Notes: generated by a model from the letters alone, not told the origin. 38,187 bases of DNA from Ferrovibrio sp. (GCF_019636075.1 NZ_JAHBYG010000040.1:1-38187), one strand, 5' to 3'. Shown: positions 1-7,927, counted from the stretch's first letter. Numbers and translations are program-made.

Positions 1-1
1 C

Positions 2-1066
2 CGCATCGGCGCTCGACACCTGATCGAACGGCCCGAGGCGGACGCGGAAGAATTCCTGGTTGTTGACGATGCGGGATGAAATGTTCACCGGGCCATGGCC
101 GCTCACCTGGGCCGCCACGCGGTTGGCATTCTCATGCTGGGTGAAGGCTCCCACCTGCACATAGATGCCGCGCCCGCCGCGCACCGGCTCGGTCTTTACG
201 TCCTGCTTGGCGAGTTCGGCTGCGGGGTTCACGCCCGGCGCGGTACGCTGCGGCGTGTTGGCGGCGGCCACGATCTGCATCGGGCTGGGCCCGGCGGAGG
301 CCGCCTGCGCCACTTCGGCCGACCGGCCACGCGCGCCGGGCGGCGGCGGCAATGCCTCGGCCTGCACTGTGCCACGCGGCGAAGCGGAAACCGGCGGCTT
401 GTCGGCATCATCGCTACGGCGCGAAGCCACGGCGGCATTGGGATCGCTGCCGCCGGCCACCAGCGGGCCACCGCCTGCGGCTAGCGGCGCCGGGCCGAGA
501 TACTGCACCCGCACCTTGGCGGTGCCCTGGCGATCATAGCCCAGCAACTGCGCCGAACGGCGCGACAGGTCGATCACCCGGCTATTCACATAGGGGCCGC
601 GATCATTCATGCGCACCACGATGGAACGGCCATTCTCCAGATTGGTCACCCGCACCAGCGAAGGCATCGGCAGCGTGGGATGCGCCGCCGTCACCTCGTT
701 CATGTCGAACACTTCGCCATTGGCGGTGGCCTTGCCGTGGAACTGCTCGCCATACCACGAGCCGATGCCGGTCTCGTCGTAATTGGGGTCTTCCTTGGGG
801 TAATACCAAACCCCGTTGATCTGATAGGGATTGCCCACTTTGTAGATGCCGGTGCCGCGCCCGGAGGGTTCGGAAACCGGCGGCAGCGCCCGAGCCTGCT
901 GCTGATCCGGCCGCCCCACCGACTTGGCGGCATGGGTGACCAACTGGGTTTCCGCGCAGCCGGCAAGCAGCAGCCCTGAGCCAAGCATGGCCAGGGCGGA
1001 AAACATGGTTAATGCCCGGGGCCTGGGCGAGGGTTTGCTAAACATGGCGCGCCGTTGCGGATTCAT
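2..1066 (-). CDS. rlpA: RlpA-like septal ring lytic transglycosylase lipoprotein (3' end outside window)
   Basis: RlpA proteins are outer-membrane lipoproteins that cleave glycan strands lacking stem peptides at the division septum. Read on the minus strand, the protein starts with a basic segment, a hydrophobic stretch and a lipobox (LLAGC, Cys about residue 36). It continues into a double-psi beta-barrel (IGSWYGEQFHGKATANGE, then VRMNDRGPYVNSRVIDLS), the RlpA signature. A low-complexity Pro/Ala linker follows, then a C-terminal SPOR domain (IYVQVGAFTQHENA...FFRVRLGPF) that binds denuded glycan. The reading frame runs off the left edge inside SPOR. The start is uncertain: in-frame ATGs lie at 1087, 1066, 1045 and 1006 and none has a strong ribosome-binding site; 1066 is a compromise. 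It lies 144 bp downstream of mltB on the same strand, a pairing common in alphaproteobacteria. The identification is firm. Confidence 0.93.
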   Translation of the reverse strand, partial: MNPQRRAMFSKPSPRPRALTMFSALAMLGSGLLLAGCAETQLVTHAAKSVGRPDQQQARALPPVSEPSGRGTGIYKVGNPYQINGVWYYPKEDPNYDETGIGSWYGEQFHGKATANGEVFDMNEVTAAHPTLPMPSLVRVTNLENGRSIVVRMNDRGPYVNSRVIDLSRRSAQLLGYDRQGTAKVRVQYLGPAPLAAGGGPLVAGGSDPNAAVASRRSDDADKPPVSASPRGTVQAEALPPPPGARGRSAEVAQAASAGPSPMQIVAAANTPQRTAPGVNPAAELAKQDVKTEPVRGGRGIYVQVGAFTQHENANRVAAQVSGHGPVNISSRIVNNQEFFRVRLGPFDQVSSADA

Positions 1067-1210
1067 GGCTAAATGTTGTGGGATCATAGGCTGTTTTGCC
1101 CCTGTTAGCAAAGAGTCCCCGCTCATCGCCGCGGCGAATCGAGGGGTCAGGTTAAGCCGATCCCGTTGACATTTCGTTTACTACAGCCCCTAAGCCGGCG
1201 CTTTATGCCC

Positions 1211-2458
1211 TCAGCCGTCGATCTTGTCGGCCAGCAGGCTCACCGTCAGGGCATAATGATGGGCGCAATTGTAGCGCAGCACCGAGCGGTAATTGGCATA
1301 GACCAGGAAGCTGGGGCCGCCTGCCCCATCGGGCTGCACCAAAGCGGCGTTCAGCGGCACCTTGGGCAATTCGCCGCCATCCGACCGCTTCACGCCCAGC
1401 CGGGCCCATTCGGTCAGCGGCTTGTCTTCGGTCATGCCATCGATGGCGCGGCAGCCCGAACGGCCCTGGCGGGCGAATTCGCCCAGGCGGGCCTGCAAGC
1501 CCGCCGGCATAACCACTTCGCGGCCCCAGGTTTGCGCCGAGGACCAGCCATGCTTGGCCAGGTAATTGGCGATCGAGGCGAATACATCGCCCTGATTGTT
1601 CCAGATATCGCGGCGGCCATCGCCGTCGAAATCCTCGGCATAGGCCAGATAGCTGGACGGCATGAATTGCGGCTGGCCCATGGCCCCGGCCCATGAGCCC
1701 TTCAGCGTGTTGTAGTCGATATAGCCACGATCCAGCATCTGCAGGGCGGAAAACAGCTCGTTGCGGAAATAGGTCGAGCGGCGGCGGTCATAGGCCAGGG
1801 TGGCCAGCGAATTGAACAGCGGGACATCCGCTTTCACGGCGCCATAGCGGGTTTCGATACCCCAGATCGCCAGGATGAAGCGCGGCTGCACGCCATAGCG
1901 CTGCGATACCTGGCCCAGCAATTCACGATGCTGCTCGCGCAGCCTTTTGCCGCGCTCGATATTGGCCGGGGTGATCACGCGATCACGATACGTGGCGAAG
2001 CTGAGCTTGAATTCGGCCTGGTTGCGGTCGCGCTCAAGGATGCGGGCCACCGGCTCCACGCCGGTCAACGCGCGGCTCACAACCTCCTGCTTGATGCCCT
2101 TCTCGATGGCTTCCTTGCGCACGCCTTCGAGGAATTCGCTGAAGGCGGCGCGGTCGAAATTCGCCGGCTCGGCAGCCGGTGCCGAACTCGCCGCCGGCGC
2201 GGCCGGGGCCGCCGCCACCTGCTGGCCAGATGCCGCAGCAGCCGGCGCGGCGCCGGAGTTTGCGGTACTGGAACTGGCGGCATTGGCCTGAGGCGGATTG
2301 GCCGGCGCGGCATTGGCGGCAGGCTGGGGCGAACGGTTGGCCCCGCAGCCGGCGATCAGGCCGCCGAAGACCAGCACCACCGCCATAAGCCGGGTGGCCG
2401 TTCTGCCGCGCATTACGTGACCGAGCTGGTTGCGTTTTTCCTGGCGCTGAACCGTCAT
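1211..2458 (-). CDS. mltB: Lytic murein transglycosylase B family lipoprotein
   Basis: MltB enzymes cut the MurNAc-GlcNAc bond of peptidoglycan, forming 1,6-anhydro ends. The 415-residue protein has a lipoprotein signal (hydrophobic core then LIAGC) and an Ala/Pro-rich linker of about 75 residues. The SLT_2 catalytic domain follows: FSEFLEGVRKEAIEKG opens the fold, and AIWGIETRYG carries the expected catalytic Glu. GAMGQPQFMPSSYLAYA and DFDGDGRRDIW are further family motifs. I chose ATG 2458 because GGAG lies eight bases upstream; a GTG three codons earlier (2467) is the alternative. There is no peptidoglycan-binding tail domain after the catalytic domain. Its position directly upstream of rlpA suggests joint transcription of two septal/wall hydrolases. 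Confidence 0.93.
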   Translation of the reverse strand: MTVQRQEKRNQLGHVMRGRTATRLMAVVLVFGGLIAGCGANRSPQPAANAAPANPPQANAASSSTANSGAAPAAAASGQQVAAAPAAPAASSAPAAEPANFDRAAFSEFLEGVRKEAIEKGIKQEVVSRALTGVEPVARILERDRNQAEFKLSFATYRDRVITPANIERGKRLREQHRELLGQVSQRYGVQPRFILAIWGIETRYGAVKADVPLFNSLATLAYDRRRSTYFRNELFSALQMLDRGYIDYNTLKGSWAGAMGQPQFMPSSYLAYAEDFDGDGRRDIWNNQGDVFASIANYLAKHGWSSAQTWGREVVMPAGLQARLGEFARQGRSGCRAIDGMTEDKPLTEWARLGVKRSDGGELPKVPLNAALVQPDGAGGPSFLVYANYRSVLRYNCAHHYALTVSLLADKIDG

Positions 2459-2560
2459 TACCCGCACTCCGAATCTGTCAAAATCTGCGCTGTTGAGCCT
2501 GATTACCCTAGCCGGCAGCCAGGGTCCACCCCTGCCCCCAGAGAGTCTGCGACCAGAGGG

Positions 2561-3397
2561 TTACTTCACTGCGCGATCCGGTAAACGCTCCGGTAGAATC
2601 GTGCGGGTGTGGCCCAATAGCCGGTAGGCAAACAAACCTAGCCATTCCTGTGTGGCAAGATTGAGGCCGGTCAGCCCGGCCATCGGATTAAATCCGAGGC
2701 TGGCAAAGCCGCCCCAGCCGGGTTGCCGGGGGGTGCTGATGTAATCCACCGGCACCGGCAGCACCTGCCAATCCACTGCACGGAAGCAATTCACCGCGCG
2801 CGGCATATGGCGCGCCGAAGTGACCAGCGCCCAGGTTTCGCCCGGCTGCGGCTTGGCCACCGCCTTGCTGTTTACGGCATTTTCAATGGTGTTGCGGGCT
2901 GCGCGCTCGAACATCACGCGATCCAGCGGAATGCCGATCTGCTGGAAAATCCGTTCCGCCACATCCGCCTCGGCCATCAACAGCCCGGGCTCTACGCCCA
3001 ATTGCAGCCCCGCCCCGGTATAGAGCAGCTTGGCATCGGGATAGCGCCGGGCCAGTTCGGTAAACACCAGATAGCGTTCGGCAGCGGCATTCACCTGCGG
3101 CTGGCCCCAGGCGGCGGTGAGCACCGGCTGCTCGGAGCCGCTGAGCAGGATGATGCCATCCAGCTTCTCGGGCAGTTGCGGCGGCGGGAAATAGCCCTCC
3201 AGCGGTTCCACCAGCAGGCGACCCAGCGGCAGCACCGAAACCGACAGCAGGGCCAGCAATAGAACGAACACGCCACGCCGCACCCAGCGCCGCCAGGGAC
3301 GCCAGATTTGCAGCAGGCCGCCCAGGATCAGCAGGGTCAGCAGCAGATTGGCCGGATTGAGCAGCGGCCAGAGGAATTTCGACAGATAAACGGACAT
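2561..3397 (-). CDS. DUF218 (ElyC/SanA/YdcF-like) inner-membrane protein
   Basis: The protein has two closely spaced N-terminal membrane segments (FLWPLLNPANLLLTLLILGG and GVFVLLLALLSVSVLPLG), then a periplasmic DUF218 domain. Domain motifs are DGIILLSGSE near the start, YPDAKLLYTGAG, an acidic segment ending in MFERAARNTIENA, and WALVTSARHMPRA. This is the layout of E. coli ElyC, which affects envelope and peptidoglycan biogenesis; the biochemical activity of the family is not settled. ATG 3397 is chosen because the membrane segment begins directly after it; a longer in-frame start at 3466 would add an unlikely Arg/Ala-rich leader. The gene is divergent from the SPOR gene and upstream of mltB on the same strand, so an envelope role fits the context. 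Confidence 0.85.
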   Translation of the reverse strand: MSVYLSKFLWPLLNPANLLLTLLILGGLLQIWRPWRRWVRRGVFVLLLALLSVSVLPLGRLLVEPLEGYFPPPQLPEKLDGIILLSGSEQPVLTAAWGQPQVNAAAERYLVFTELARRYPDAKLLYTGAGLQLGVEPGLLMAEADVAERIFQQIGIPLDRVMFERAARNTIENAVNSKAVAKPQPGETWALVTSARHMPRAVNCFRAVDWQVLPVPVDYISTPRQPGWGGFASLGFNPMAGLTGLNLATQEWLGLFAYRLLGHTRTILPERLPDRAVK

Positions 3398-3494
3398 TGG
3401 CGATCCGGCATGGCGGGAATCGGAGCGCAATGCTAACGTTGCAGCCCTGCCAGCCGCAACCCGCACATTGCCGGCCTGCCTTTAAGAATACAGG

Positions 3495-3524
3495 GACTTA
3501 AAGAGACACGTGACTTAAACAGAC
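3495..3524. repeat. Two direct repeats in a divergent intergenic region
   Basis: GACTTAAAGAGAC (3495-3507) and GACTTAAACAGAC (3512-3524) differ at one base and start 17 bp apart. They lie between the ElyC-like gene (minus) and the SPOR gene (plus), 36 bp before the SPOR start. A CACGTG hexamer straddles their junction. They could be paired regulator half-sites or an old duplication. No known motif is recognised. Confidence 0.5.
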
Positions 3525-3559
3525 CTCAAGCCACGTAAAGACACCAGGGATCCACCGCC

Positions 3560-4396
3560 ATGTCGCTGCCCACCGCTTCCGCTGCCCTCGGCATTGCCGT
3601 CCTCGCCTCCACCGGCCTGGCCAGCTTCGGCCTGCCCGAACCCGCCCCCACCGCGCCGCGCGCAGTGATCGTGCCGGTGGCCGCCTTGCAGCAGCCGCTG
3701 ATCCTGGTGCCGCCGGGCACGGCGGTGATGCAGGATGCGCAGGCGATGCCGCAACGCCCGCAGCAATATGCAGCCACCACCGATGAAGACAAAACCGCGC
3801 CGCGTTTCGGCGGCCCGAAATCCTCGCCCACGCCGCTGGTAACCCCGCCGGCCATGCGCGCGCCGCAGACCATGCCGGCGGCGCAACCGGTTCCGGCGGC
3901 ACAGCCCGCGCCCGCCATGCAGCCCGTACCCACCATGCCGCGACCGGCGCAACAGCAACGGCCGGCGGCCATGCCTGCCGCCGCCACACCGGCCACGATG
4001 CCTACCGCAAGGCCCACTCCCGCTCAAGCGATGCCGGTTCAGGCCGCGCGCAGCGAAATGCCGCGCCAGGTGCATGGCTTCGATGGCATCGTGGCCAGCG
4101 AACGCGCGCTGTTGCAAAAGACCGCCAGCACCGCGCGCTACGAGGCCCATATCGCGTCCGCCGCCACCGAGATGGAAGCCGACCGCCTGTGGTCGGCGCT
4201 GCGCGAGAAGCTGGATCAGCGCCACAGCAATGCGGTGGCGCATTTCAAGCTGATCGACGTGCCTGGCCATGGCCGCTTCGTGCGCATTCTGGTGGGCGAT
4301 TTCAACGACGCCGCCGCCACCGCCGATTTCTGCCGCGCGGTGATTGCCCAAGGCAGCGATTGCCGCATCCTGCGCCAGTTGGAAAACAAGAGCTGA
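3560..4396 (+). CDS. Exported SPOR-domain protein
   Basis: The 278-residue product has an N-terminal hydrophobic stretch (about residues 4-24, no lipobox) that could act as signal peptide or anchor. A long Pro/Ala/Gln/Met-rich linker (about 30-180) contains repeated MPAAQP-like words. The C-terminal segment (about 193-275) fits the SPOR fold: AHIASAATEMEADRLWSALREKL, then FVRILVGDFNDAAATADFCRAV. SPOR domains bind glycan strands stripped of stem peptides, usually at the septum. A cysteine pair near the end (FCRAV and DCRIL) could form a disulfide. The gene sits opposite the MltB/RlpA wall cluster and five bases before the MmgE/PrpD gene. The SPOR assignment is from motif pattern; the rest of the protein is not recognisable. 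Confidence 0.75.
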   Translation: MSLPTASAALGIAVLASTGLASFGLPEPAPTAPRAVIVPVAALQQPLILVPPGTAVMQDAQAMPQRPQQYAATTDEDKTAPRFGGPKSSPTPLVTPPAMRAPQTMPAAQPVPAAQPAPAMQPVPTMPRPAQQQRPAAMPAAATPATMPTARPTPAQAMPVQAARSEMPRQVHGFDGIVASERALLQKTASTARYEAHIASAATEMEADRLWSALREKLDQRHSNAVAHFKLIDVPGHGRFVRILVGDFNDAAATADFCRAVIAQGSDCRILRQLENKS

Positions 4397-4401
4397 GCGG
4401 A

Positions 4402-5688
4402 ATGCAGAGCCTTACTGCCGGGCTTGTGGACCTGATCGAGGCCAAGCCGATCTCGGATGCCGATTACCACGCTGCGGCGCTGTTCACCCTAGACGCACTG
4501 GCCAATGCCCTGGCCGGGCGCCTCACCAAGCCTGGCGCGATTCTGCTGGATTGGGCCGCCGCCGAACCGTTGACCATGGGGCGCGAGGCTTTGCTGCTCG
4601 GCGGCCTCACCCATATCCTTGAAGTGGACGATCTGCATCGTGCCTCCGTGGTGCATCCCGGCTGTGTAGTGGTGCCGGCGGCCTGGGCCTTGGCGAAGCG
4701 CAAGCGGATAGCGGGCCGTGCTTTGCTGCGCGCCATCCTGAAAGGTTTCGAGGCCTGCTGCCGCGTGGGCATGGCGGTCGGTCCGGCGCATTACAAGATC
4801 TGGCATAACACCGCCACCTGCGGGCCCTTCGGTTCGGCCTATGCCGCCGCCGATCTGCTGGGCCTGGACAAGCCGCAATTGGTGGATGCCCTGGGCAATG
4901 CCGGCACGCAAAGCGCGGGCCTCTGGCAATTCCTGGAAACCGGCGCGATGAGCAAACATCTGCATGCCGGCCGCGCCGCCGAGGCCGGGCTGCTCGCCGC
5001 CGATCTGGCGCAGCGCGGCTTCAGCGGTTCGCCGCAGATTCTGGAGGGCGACAAAGGTTTCTTCCGCGCCGCCTGCCCGGATGCCATCCCCGACCGCCTG
5101 CTGGCCGATGCCGATGCGCCCTGGCAATTGCGCCAGACCTCGATCAAGCCCTGGCCCTGCTGCCGCCATACCCATCCCACCATCGACGCGGCGCTGGAAC
5201 TGGCCGCCAAGCTGGGCAACCGGGCGGTGGAAAGCATTCAGGTGAACACCTACACGGCAGCGCTGGATGTCTGCGACCGGCCGTTGCCCACCAGCGAATA
5301 CGAAGCGAAATTCTCGCTGCAGCATTGCGTGGCCGCCGCGCTGCGCGATGGCCGGGTGGATTTCGCCAGCTTCGATGCATCGGCGCGCAGCCGCCTGGCC
5401 GATATCCGTGCGCTGGCCCGGCCTGCGATTGCCGAACCATTCGCATCGGCCTATCCGCAAGCCTGGGGCGCGCGCGTATCGGTGCGGCTGGACGATGGCG
5501 CCGAGATCACCGCCGAACGCCGTCACGCCTTCGGCGATCCGGAAAACCCGCTCAACGATGCCGCCATGCGCGACAAGGCCGGCATGCTGCTGCGCCAGGC
5601 CGGCCTGGAACGGCCCGATGCCCTGATCGATGGCGTGCTGGCCATGGCCAATGACGGCGCCATGCCGGCGCTGCCCGGCTTGCAATGA
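4402..5688 (+). CDS. MmgE/PrpD family protein
   Basis: The 428-residue product belongs to the MmgE/PrpD family, which includes 2-methylcitrate dehydratase and cis-aconitate decarboxylase. Recognisable segments are FTLDALANALAGR near the N-terminus, LTHILEVDDLHRASVVHPG (the conserved Asp/His region of the active site), GFEACCRVGMAVG, HNTATCGPFGSAYAAADLLGLD, and KPWPCCRHTHPTIDAALELA. The length is close to the family norm (about 450). The ATG at 4402 follows GAGCGGA and lies five bases after the SPOR stop; the reading frame stays open upstream, but that part is an overlap with SPOR in another frame. No prpB or prpC is nearby, so methylcitrate cycle function is not supported and the substrate is unknown. 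The stop overlaps the next start (ATGA). Confidence 0.88.
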   Translation: MQSLTAGLVDLIEAKPISDADYHAAALFTLDALANALAGRLTKPGAILLDWAAAEPLTMGREALLLGGLTHILEVDDLHRASVVHPGCVVVPAAWALAKRKRIAGRALLRAILKGFEACCRVGMAVGPAHYKIWHNTATCGPFGSAYAAADLLGLDKPQLVDALGNAGTQSAGLWQFLETGAMSKHLHAGRAAEAGLLAADLAQRGFSGSPQILEGDKGFFRAACPDAIPDRLLADADAPWQLRQTSIKPWPCCRHTHPTIDAALELAAKLGNRAVESIQVNTYTAALDVCDRPLPTSEYEAKFSLQHCVAAALRDGRVDFASFDASARSRLADIRALARPAIAEPFASAYPQAWGARVSVRLDDGAEITAERRHAFGDPENPLNDAAMRDKAGMLLRQAGLERPDALIDGVLAMANDGAMPALPGLQ

Positions 5689-6200
5689 TCCTGCGTGCTA
5701 CGCCCTATATCCTTGCCCTGATGCTGCTCGGCGCGGCGGATGCCGGCCTGACTCCGGCCTGTGCGCAAGCTGCCGGCAACAGCAAAAAAAACACCAACTG
5801 CTATAACGCCAAGGAAGTGGAAGCCGAGGCCGAAGTGCGCGCCGGGCTGGGCCTGCGCGACACCCTGCGCCGCTGCGCCCGGGTATCCGAGGACGGCCAG
5901 GCCGCGCTGGATGCGTGGTATGCATTCGACAAGGATAATACCGATCGCATCAAGGGCGCGGTCACCATGCGCCACAACACCATCAAACGCCTCTACCCCA
6001 AGCGCACCGCCCAGGAGCAATGGGAAAACGATGCCAGCATCGCCACCCGCGCAGCGCCCGAGATCAATGATGGAGTTTGCAAGGCGGCCTATGACGTGAT
6101 CGACAAGCTGAAGAAAAACGGTTGGCCGGCGTTTAAGTATTACGCCAAGCTGCAGCAAAGCCTGCTGGTCACCGACATCCCGATTTGTCGGGAAAATTGA
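5685..6200 (+). CDS. Secreted protein of unknown function
   Basis: The 171-residue product has a clear signal peptide (ILALMLLGAADAGLTPACAQA) and a predicted cleavage after AQA. The mature part is charged and largely helical, with cysteines in NCYNAKE, RRCARV, GVCKAAY and PICREN, an even number that could form two disulfides in the periplasm. I recognise no family. The start codon overlaps the stop of the MmgE/PrpD gene (ATGA, 5685-5688), indicating translational coupling. A short inverted repeat (CCCGA...TCGGG) covers the last codons. A periplasmic location is inferred; no activity can be assigned. Confidence 0.7.
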   Translation: MILRATPYILALMLLGAADAGLTPACAQAAGNSKKNTNCYNAKEVEAEAEVRAGLGLRDTLRRCARVSEDGQAALDAWYAFDKDNTDRIKGAVTMRHNTIKRLYPKRTAQEQWENDASIATRAAPEINDGVCKAAYDVIDKLKKNGWPAFKYYAKLQQSLLVTDIPICREN

Positions 6201-6222
6201 CAAAAAGTAACACACTCCATTC

Positions 6223-6251
6223 TTGCAAAAAGTCTGCAACACAGCTAATCG
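6223..6251 (+). promoter_or_regulatory. Putative promoter of the response regulator gene
   Basis: TTGCAA (6223-6228) and TAATCG (6246-6251) are separated by 17 bp, a fair sigma70-like pair. The -10 element lies in the spacer of the inverted repeat at 6235-6264, so a protein bound there would be expected to block transcription. Assigned by eye. Confidence 0.4.
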
Positions 6252-6264
6252 AATCTGTGTTGCA
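6235..6264. promoter_or_regulatory. Perfect 10-bp inverted repeat over promoter and ribosome-binding site
   Basis: TGCAACACAG (6235-6244) is repeated as its exact reverse complement CTGTGTTGCA (6255-6264) across a 10-base spacer. The right arm ends in the first base of the AGGAG ribosome-binding site (6264-6268) of the response-regulator gene, whose TTG start is at 6277. It could be a repressor operator (centres about two helical turns apart) or, in RNA, a hairpin next to the ribosome-binding site. No known family motif is recognised. Confidence 0.65.
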
Positions 6265-6276
6265 GGAGATTTGTTT

Positions 6277-6792
6277 TTGCCGCGCATACTCTTGGTAGAA
6301 GACCATGCTCCAACGGCGGCCATGCTGATGGCCATGCTGAAAGGGCTGGGCTATGCCCGGGCCGCATTGGCGCCCAATACCGATCAAGCCATTGTGCAAT
6401 TGCGCGCCGGCGGGGTGGACCTGCTGCTTTGCGATTACGAGCTCGGCATGATCAACGGCCTCACCCTGGTGAAGATGGTCCGTCGGCCCGAGGGCCTGGG
6501 CAATCCGATGCTGCCTATCGTGATGATGACCGCCCATGCCGAAGGGCCGTTGGTGGCAGAGGCGATGGCCGCCGGGGTGGATGATTTTCTGGTCAAGCCG
6601 ATCATGCCCGAAGCCTTGCTACGCTGCCTGCAGCAAGTGCTGCAACGCAGCCGGCCCTATGTGAAAAGCCGCGACTATGCAGGGCCGGATCGTCGCCGCC
6701 GTAAAACCACCGATCATCCCGGTCGCCGCGATGGCGATGGCAAGACCCGGCCGCTGCGGCTGGGCAAGCACAAGGTTTGGGATACGGATTGA
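6277..6792 (+). CDS. Single-domain response regulator (CheY-like receiver)
   Basis: The product is a 171-residue receiver protein without an output domain. Receiver landmarks are visible: acidic pair E8/D9 (RILLVEDH), phospho-acceptor D53 (DLLLCDYELG), T85 (IVMMTAHAE) and K107 (DDFLVKPI). After residue 125 comes a basic tail with YAGPDRRRR, a GPDRR-type motif I associate with alphaproteobacterial receiver proteins, then an Arg/Lys-rich end. I chose the TTG at 6277 because AGGAG precedes it by eight bases and the protein then begins exactly at the first receiver beta strand; upstream in-frame TTGs would add residues lacking conservation. The cognate kinase is not in the window. The output is probably by protein-protein interaction. 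Confidence 0.85.
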   Translation: MPRILLVEDHAPTAAMLMAMLKGLGYARAALAPNTDQAIVQLRAGGVDLLLCDYELGMINGLTLVKMVRRPEGLGNPMLPIVMMTAHAEGPLVAEAMAAGVDDFLVKPIMPEALLRCLQQVLQRSRPYVKSRDYAGPDRRRRKTTDHPGRRDGDGKTRPLRLGKHKVWDTD

Positions 6793-6895
6793 GCGCGGAT
6801 TGAGCGGTGGCCGGCGCTTGCGCGCCGCAGGATCGCTGGGTAACTTTCTCTCACGTCCGGATTGACAGAGACGCTTAATTCTTGGGGAAAACACA

Positions 6896-7234
6896 ATGGC
6901 CTACACCGAAATCGATACCGACAGCCTGTTTGCCCGCATGTTCGGCGCTGCCCGCGAGGAGAGCCGCGACAGCTGGAGCAGCATCCGCGGCTTGGTGAAG
7001 GTCGAACTCAAGAGCCTCGCACGCAAGATCAAGGAAGCCGGCAAGGCCGTGGCGACCGGCGATATCAGCGAAGAGAACGCCCGCCTGCTGCTGCGGCTGG
7101 ATCGCGTGCAGATCGCCACCGTTGTGGCCGCCACCTCGGCGATCACCCTGCCGGCGGCCGAACGCGCCATCGGCTCTTCGATCGACGCCGTGCGCGAGAG
7201 CGTGAACGGCGCGCTCGGCTTCTATCTGCTCTGA
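6896..7234 (+). CDS. Small conserved-looking protein of unknown function
   Basis: The 112-residue product is not recognised. GGGGA seven bases before ATG 6896 supports the start. Residues 15-65 are rich in charged helical heptads (REESRDSWSSIRGLVKVELKSLARKIKEAGKAVATGDI), followed by a more hydrophobic C-terminal half (IATVVAATSAITLPAAERAI, GALGFYLL) that could associate with a membrane or bury a coiled-coil partner. No signal peptide or cysteines are seen. It is followed after five bases by a TIP30-like gene on the same strand, suggesting an operon. Confidence 0.6.
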   Translation: MAYTEIDTDSLFARMFGAAREESRDSWSSIRGLVKVELKSLARKIKEAGKAVATGDISEENARLLLRLDRVQIATVVAATSAITLPAAERAIGSSIDAVRESVNGALGFYLL

Positions 7235-7239
7235 AAACC

Positions 7240-7908
7240 ATGCGGGTGCTGCTGACCGGCGGTAGCGGTCTGGTCGGCAGCCTGCTTGTGCCGCAGCTGC
7301 GGCAGCGCGCCGATATCGCGCTGCTCAGCCTGGCCCGCAAACCGCGCGATGCGGGCGAAACCGCGGTGGATTTCGAGGCGCTTGCCGCCGATCCTGCCGA
7401 TGTCATCGCGGGCCTCGCACAACACCCCATCGATATCGGCATATCCTGCCTGGGCACCACGATCGCCAAGGCCGGCTCACAGGCCGCCATGCGGCGCATC
7501 GACCATGATTACGTGCTCGCCACCGCCCAGGCCGCGCGCGCCCAGGGGGCCGGGCATTTCATCCTGATGAGTTCGGTGGGCGCCGGCGGCGGAGGCTTTT
7601 ACCTGCAAGTGAAGGGCGAGGTCGAACGCAGCATCGAAGCCCTCGGCTTCCAGCGCTTCGACATCCTGCGCCCCAGCCTGCTGCTCGGCCCGCGCGCCGA
7701 ACGCCGCCTCGCCGAACAGCTAGGCCAGATCGTCGCCCCGCTGCTCAATCCGCTGCTGCTCGGCAGTCTTGAAAAATACCGCGCCATCCCGGCCGATACG
7801 GTGGCTGCCGCAATCATGCGGTTGATCGGCACGACAGCCCCGGGCAAGCATGTGCATGAATACCGGGATTTGCTCAGCCTCGCTGCTTCTGGCCCTGGCA
7901 ACGCATAA
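7240..7908 (+). CDS. TIP30/HTATIP2-like NAD(P)-binding oxidoreductase
   Basis: The 222-residue product is a short atypical SDR/NmrA-like Rossmann protein. The nucleotide loop is MRVLLTGGSGLVGSLL (GxxGxxG at 7-13). ISCLGTTIAKAGSQ follows strand 4, HFILMSSVGAG is the usual SS(V/I)GA element, and FYLQVKGEVE gives a YxxxK catalytic pair, then FDILRPSLLLGPR. This pattern matches bacterial relatives of human HTATIP2 and YwnB/YbjT-type proteins, whose substrates are mostly unknown. The start at 7240 is fixed by the Rossmann motif beginning at residue 2. The stop codon lies in the first unit of an 18-bp tandem duplication. Confidence 0.82.
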   Translation: MRVLLTGGSGLVGSLLVPQLRQRADIALLSLARKPRDAGETAVDFEALAADPADVIAGLAQHPIDIGISCLGTTIAKAGSQAAMRRIDHDYVLATAQAARAQGAGHFILMSSVGAGGGGFYLQVKGEVERSIEALGFQRFDILRPSLLLGPRAERRLAEQLGQIVAPLLNPLLLGSLEKYRAIPADTVAAAIMRLIGTTAPGKHVHEYRDLLSLAASGPGNA

Positions 7909-7926
7909 GGCCCAGGCAACGCATAA
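7891..7926. repeat. 18-bp tandem duplication containing a stop codon
   Basis: Two adjacent 18-bp units (7891-7908 and 7909-7926) differ at one base (GGCCCTGGC versus GGCCCAGGC) and both end in GCATAA. The first supplies the last codons and the TAA stop of the TIP30-like gene; the second repeats them in frame, so a stop remains if the first is lost. Confidence 0.85.
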
Positions 7927-7927
7927 A

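Noticed and set aside
165..539. Plus-strand open frames opposite rlpA (also at 95-484 and 352-819)
   Set aside because: They are Arg/Ala/Pro-rich shadows of the true minus-strand coding sequence, with no motif or ribosome-binding site.
3507..3513. CACGTG near 3509 as another parS site
   Set aside because: Only the central hexamer is shared; the flanking TTT/AAA arms of parS are missing.
3515..4351. Long minus-strand frames opposite the SPOR gene
   Set aside because: They are Gly/His/Arg-rich low-complexity text, and the plus-strand SPOR motifs explain the region.
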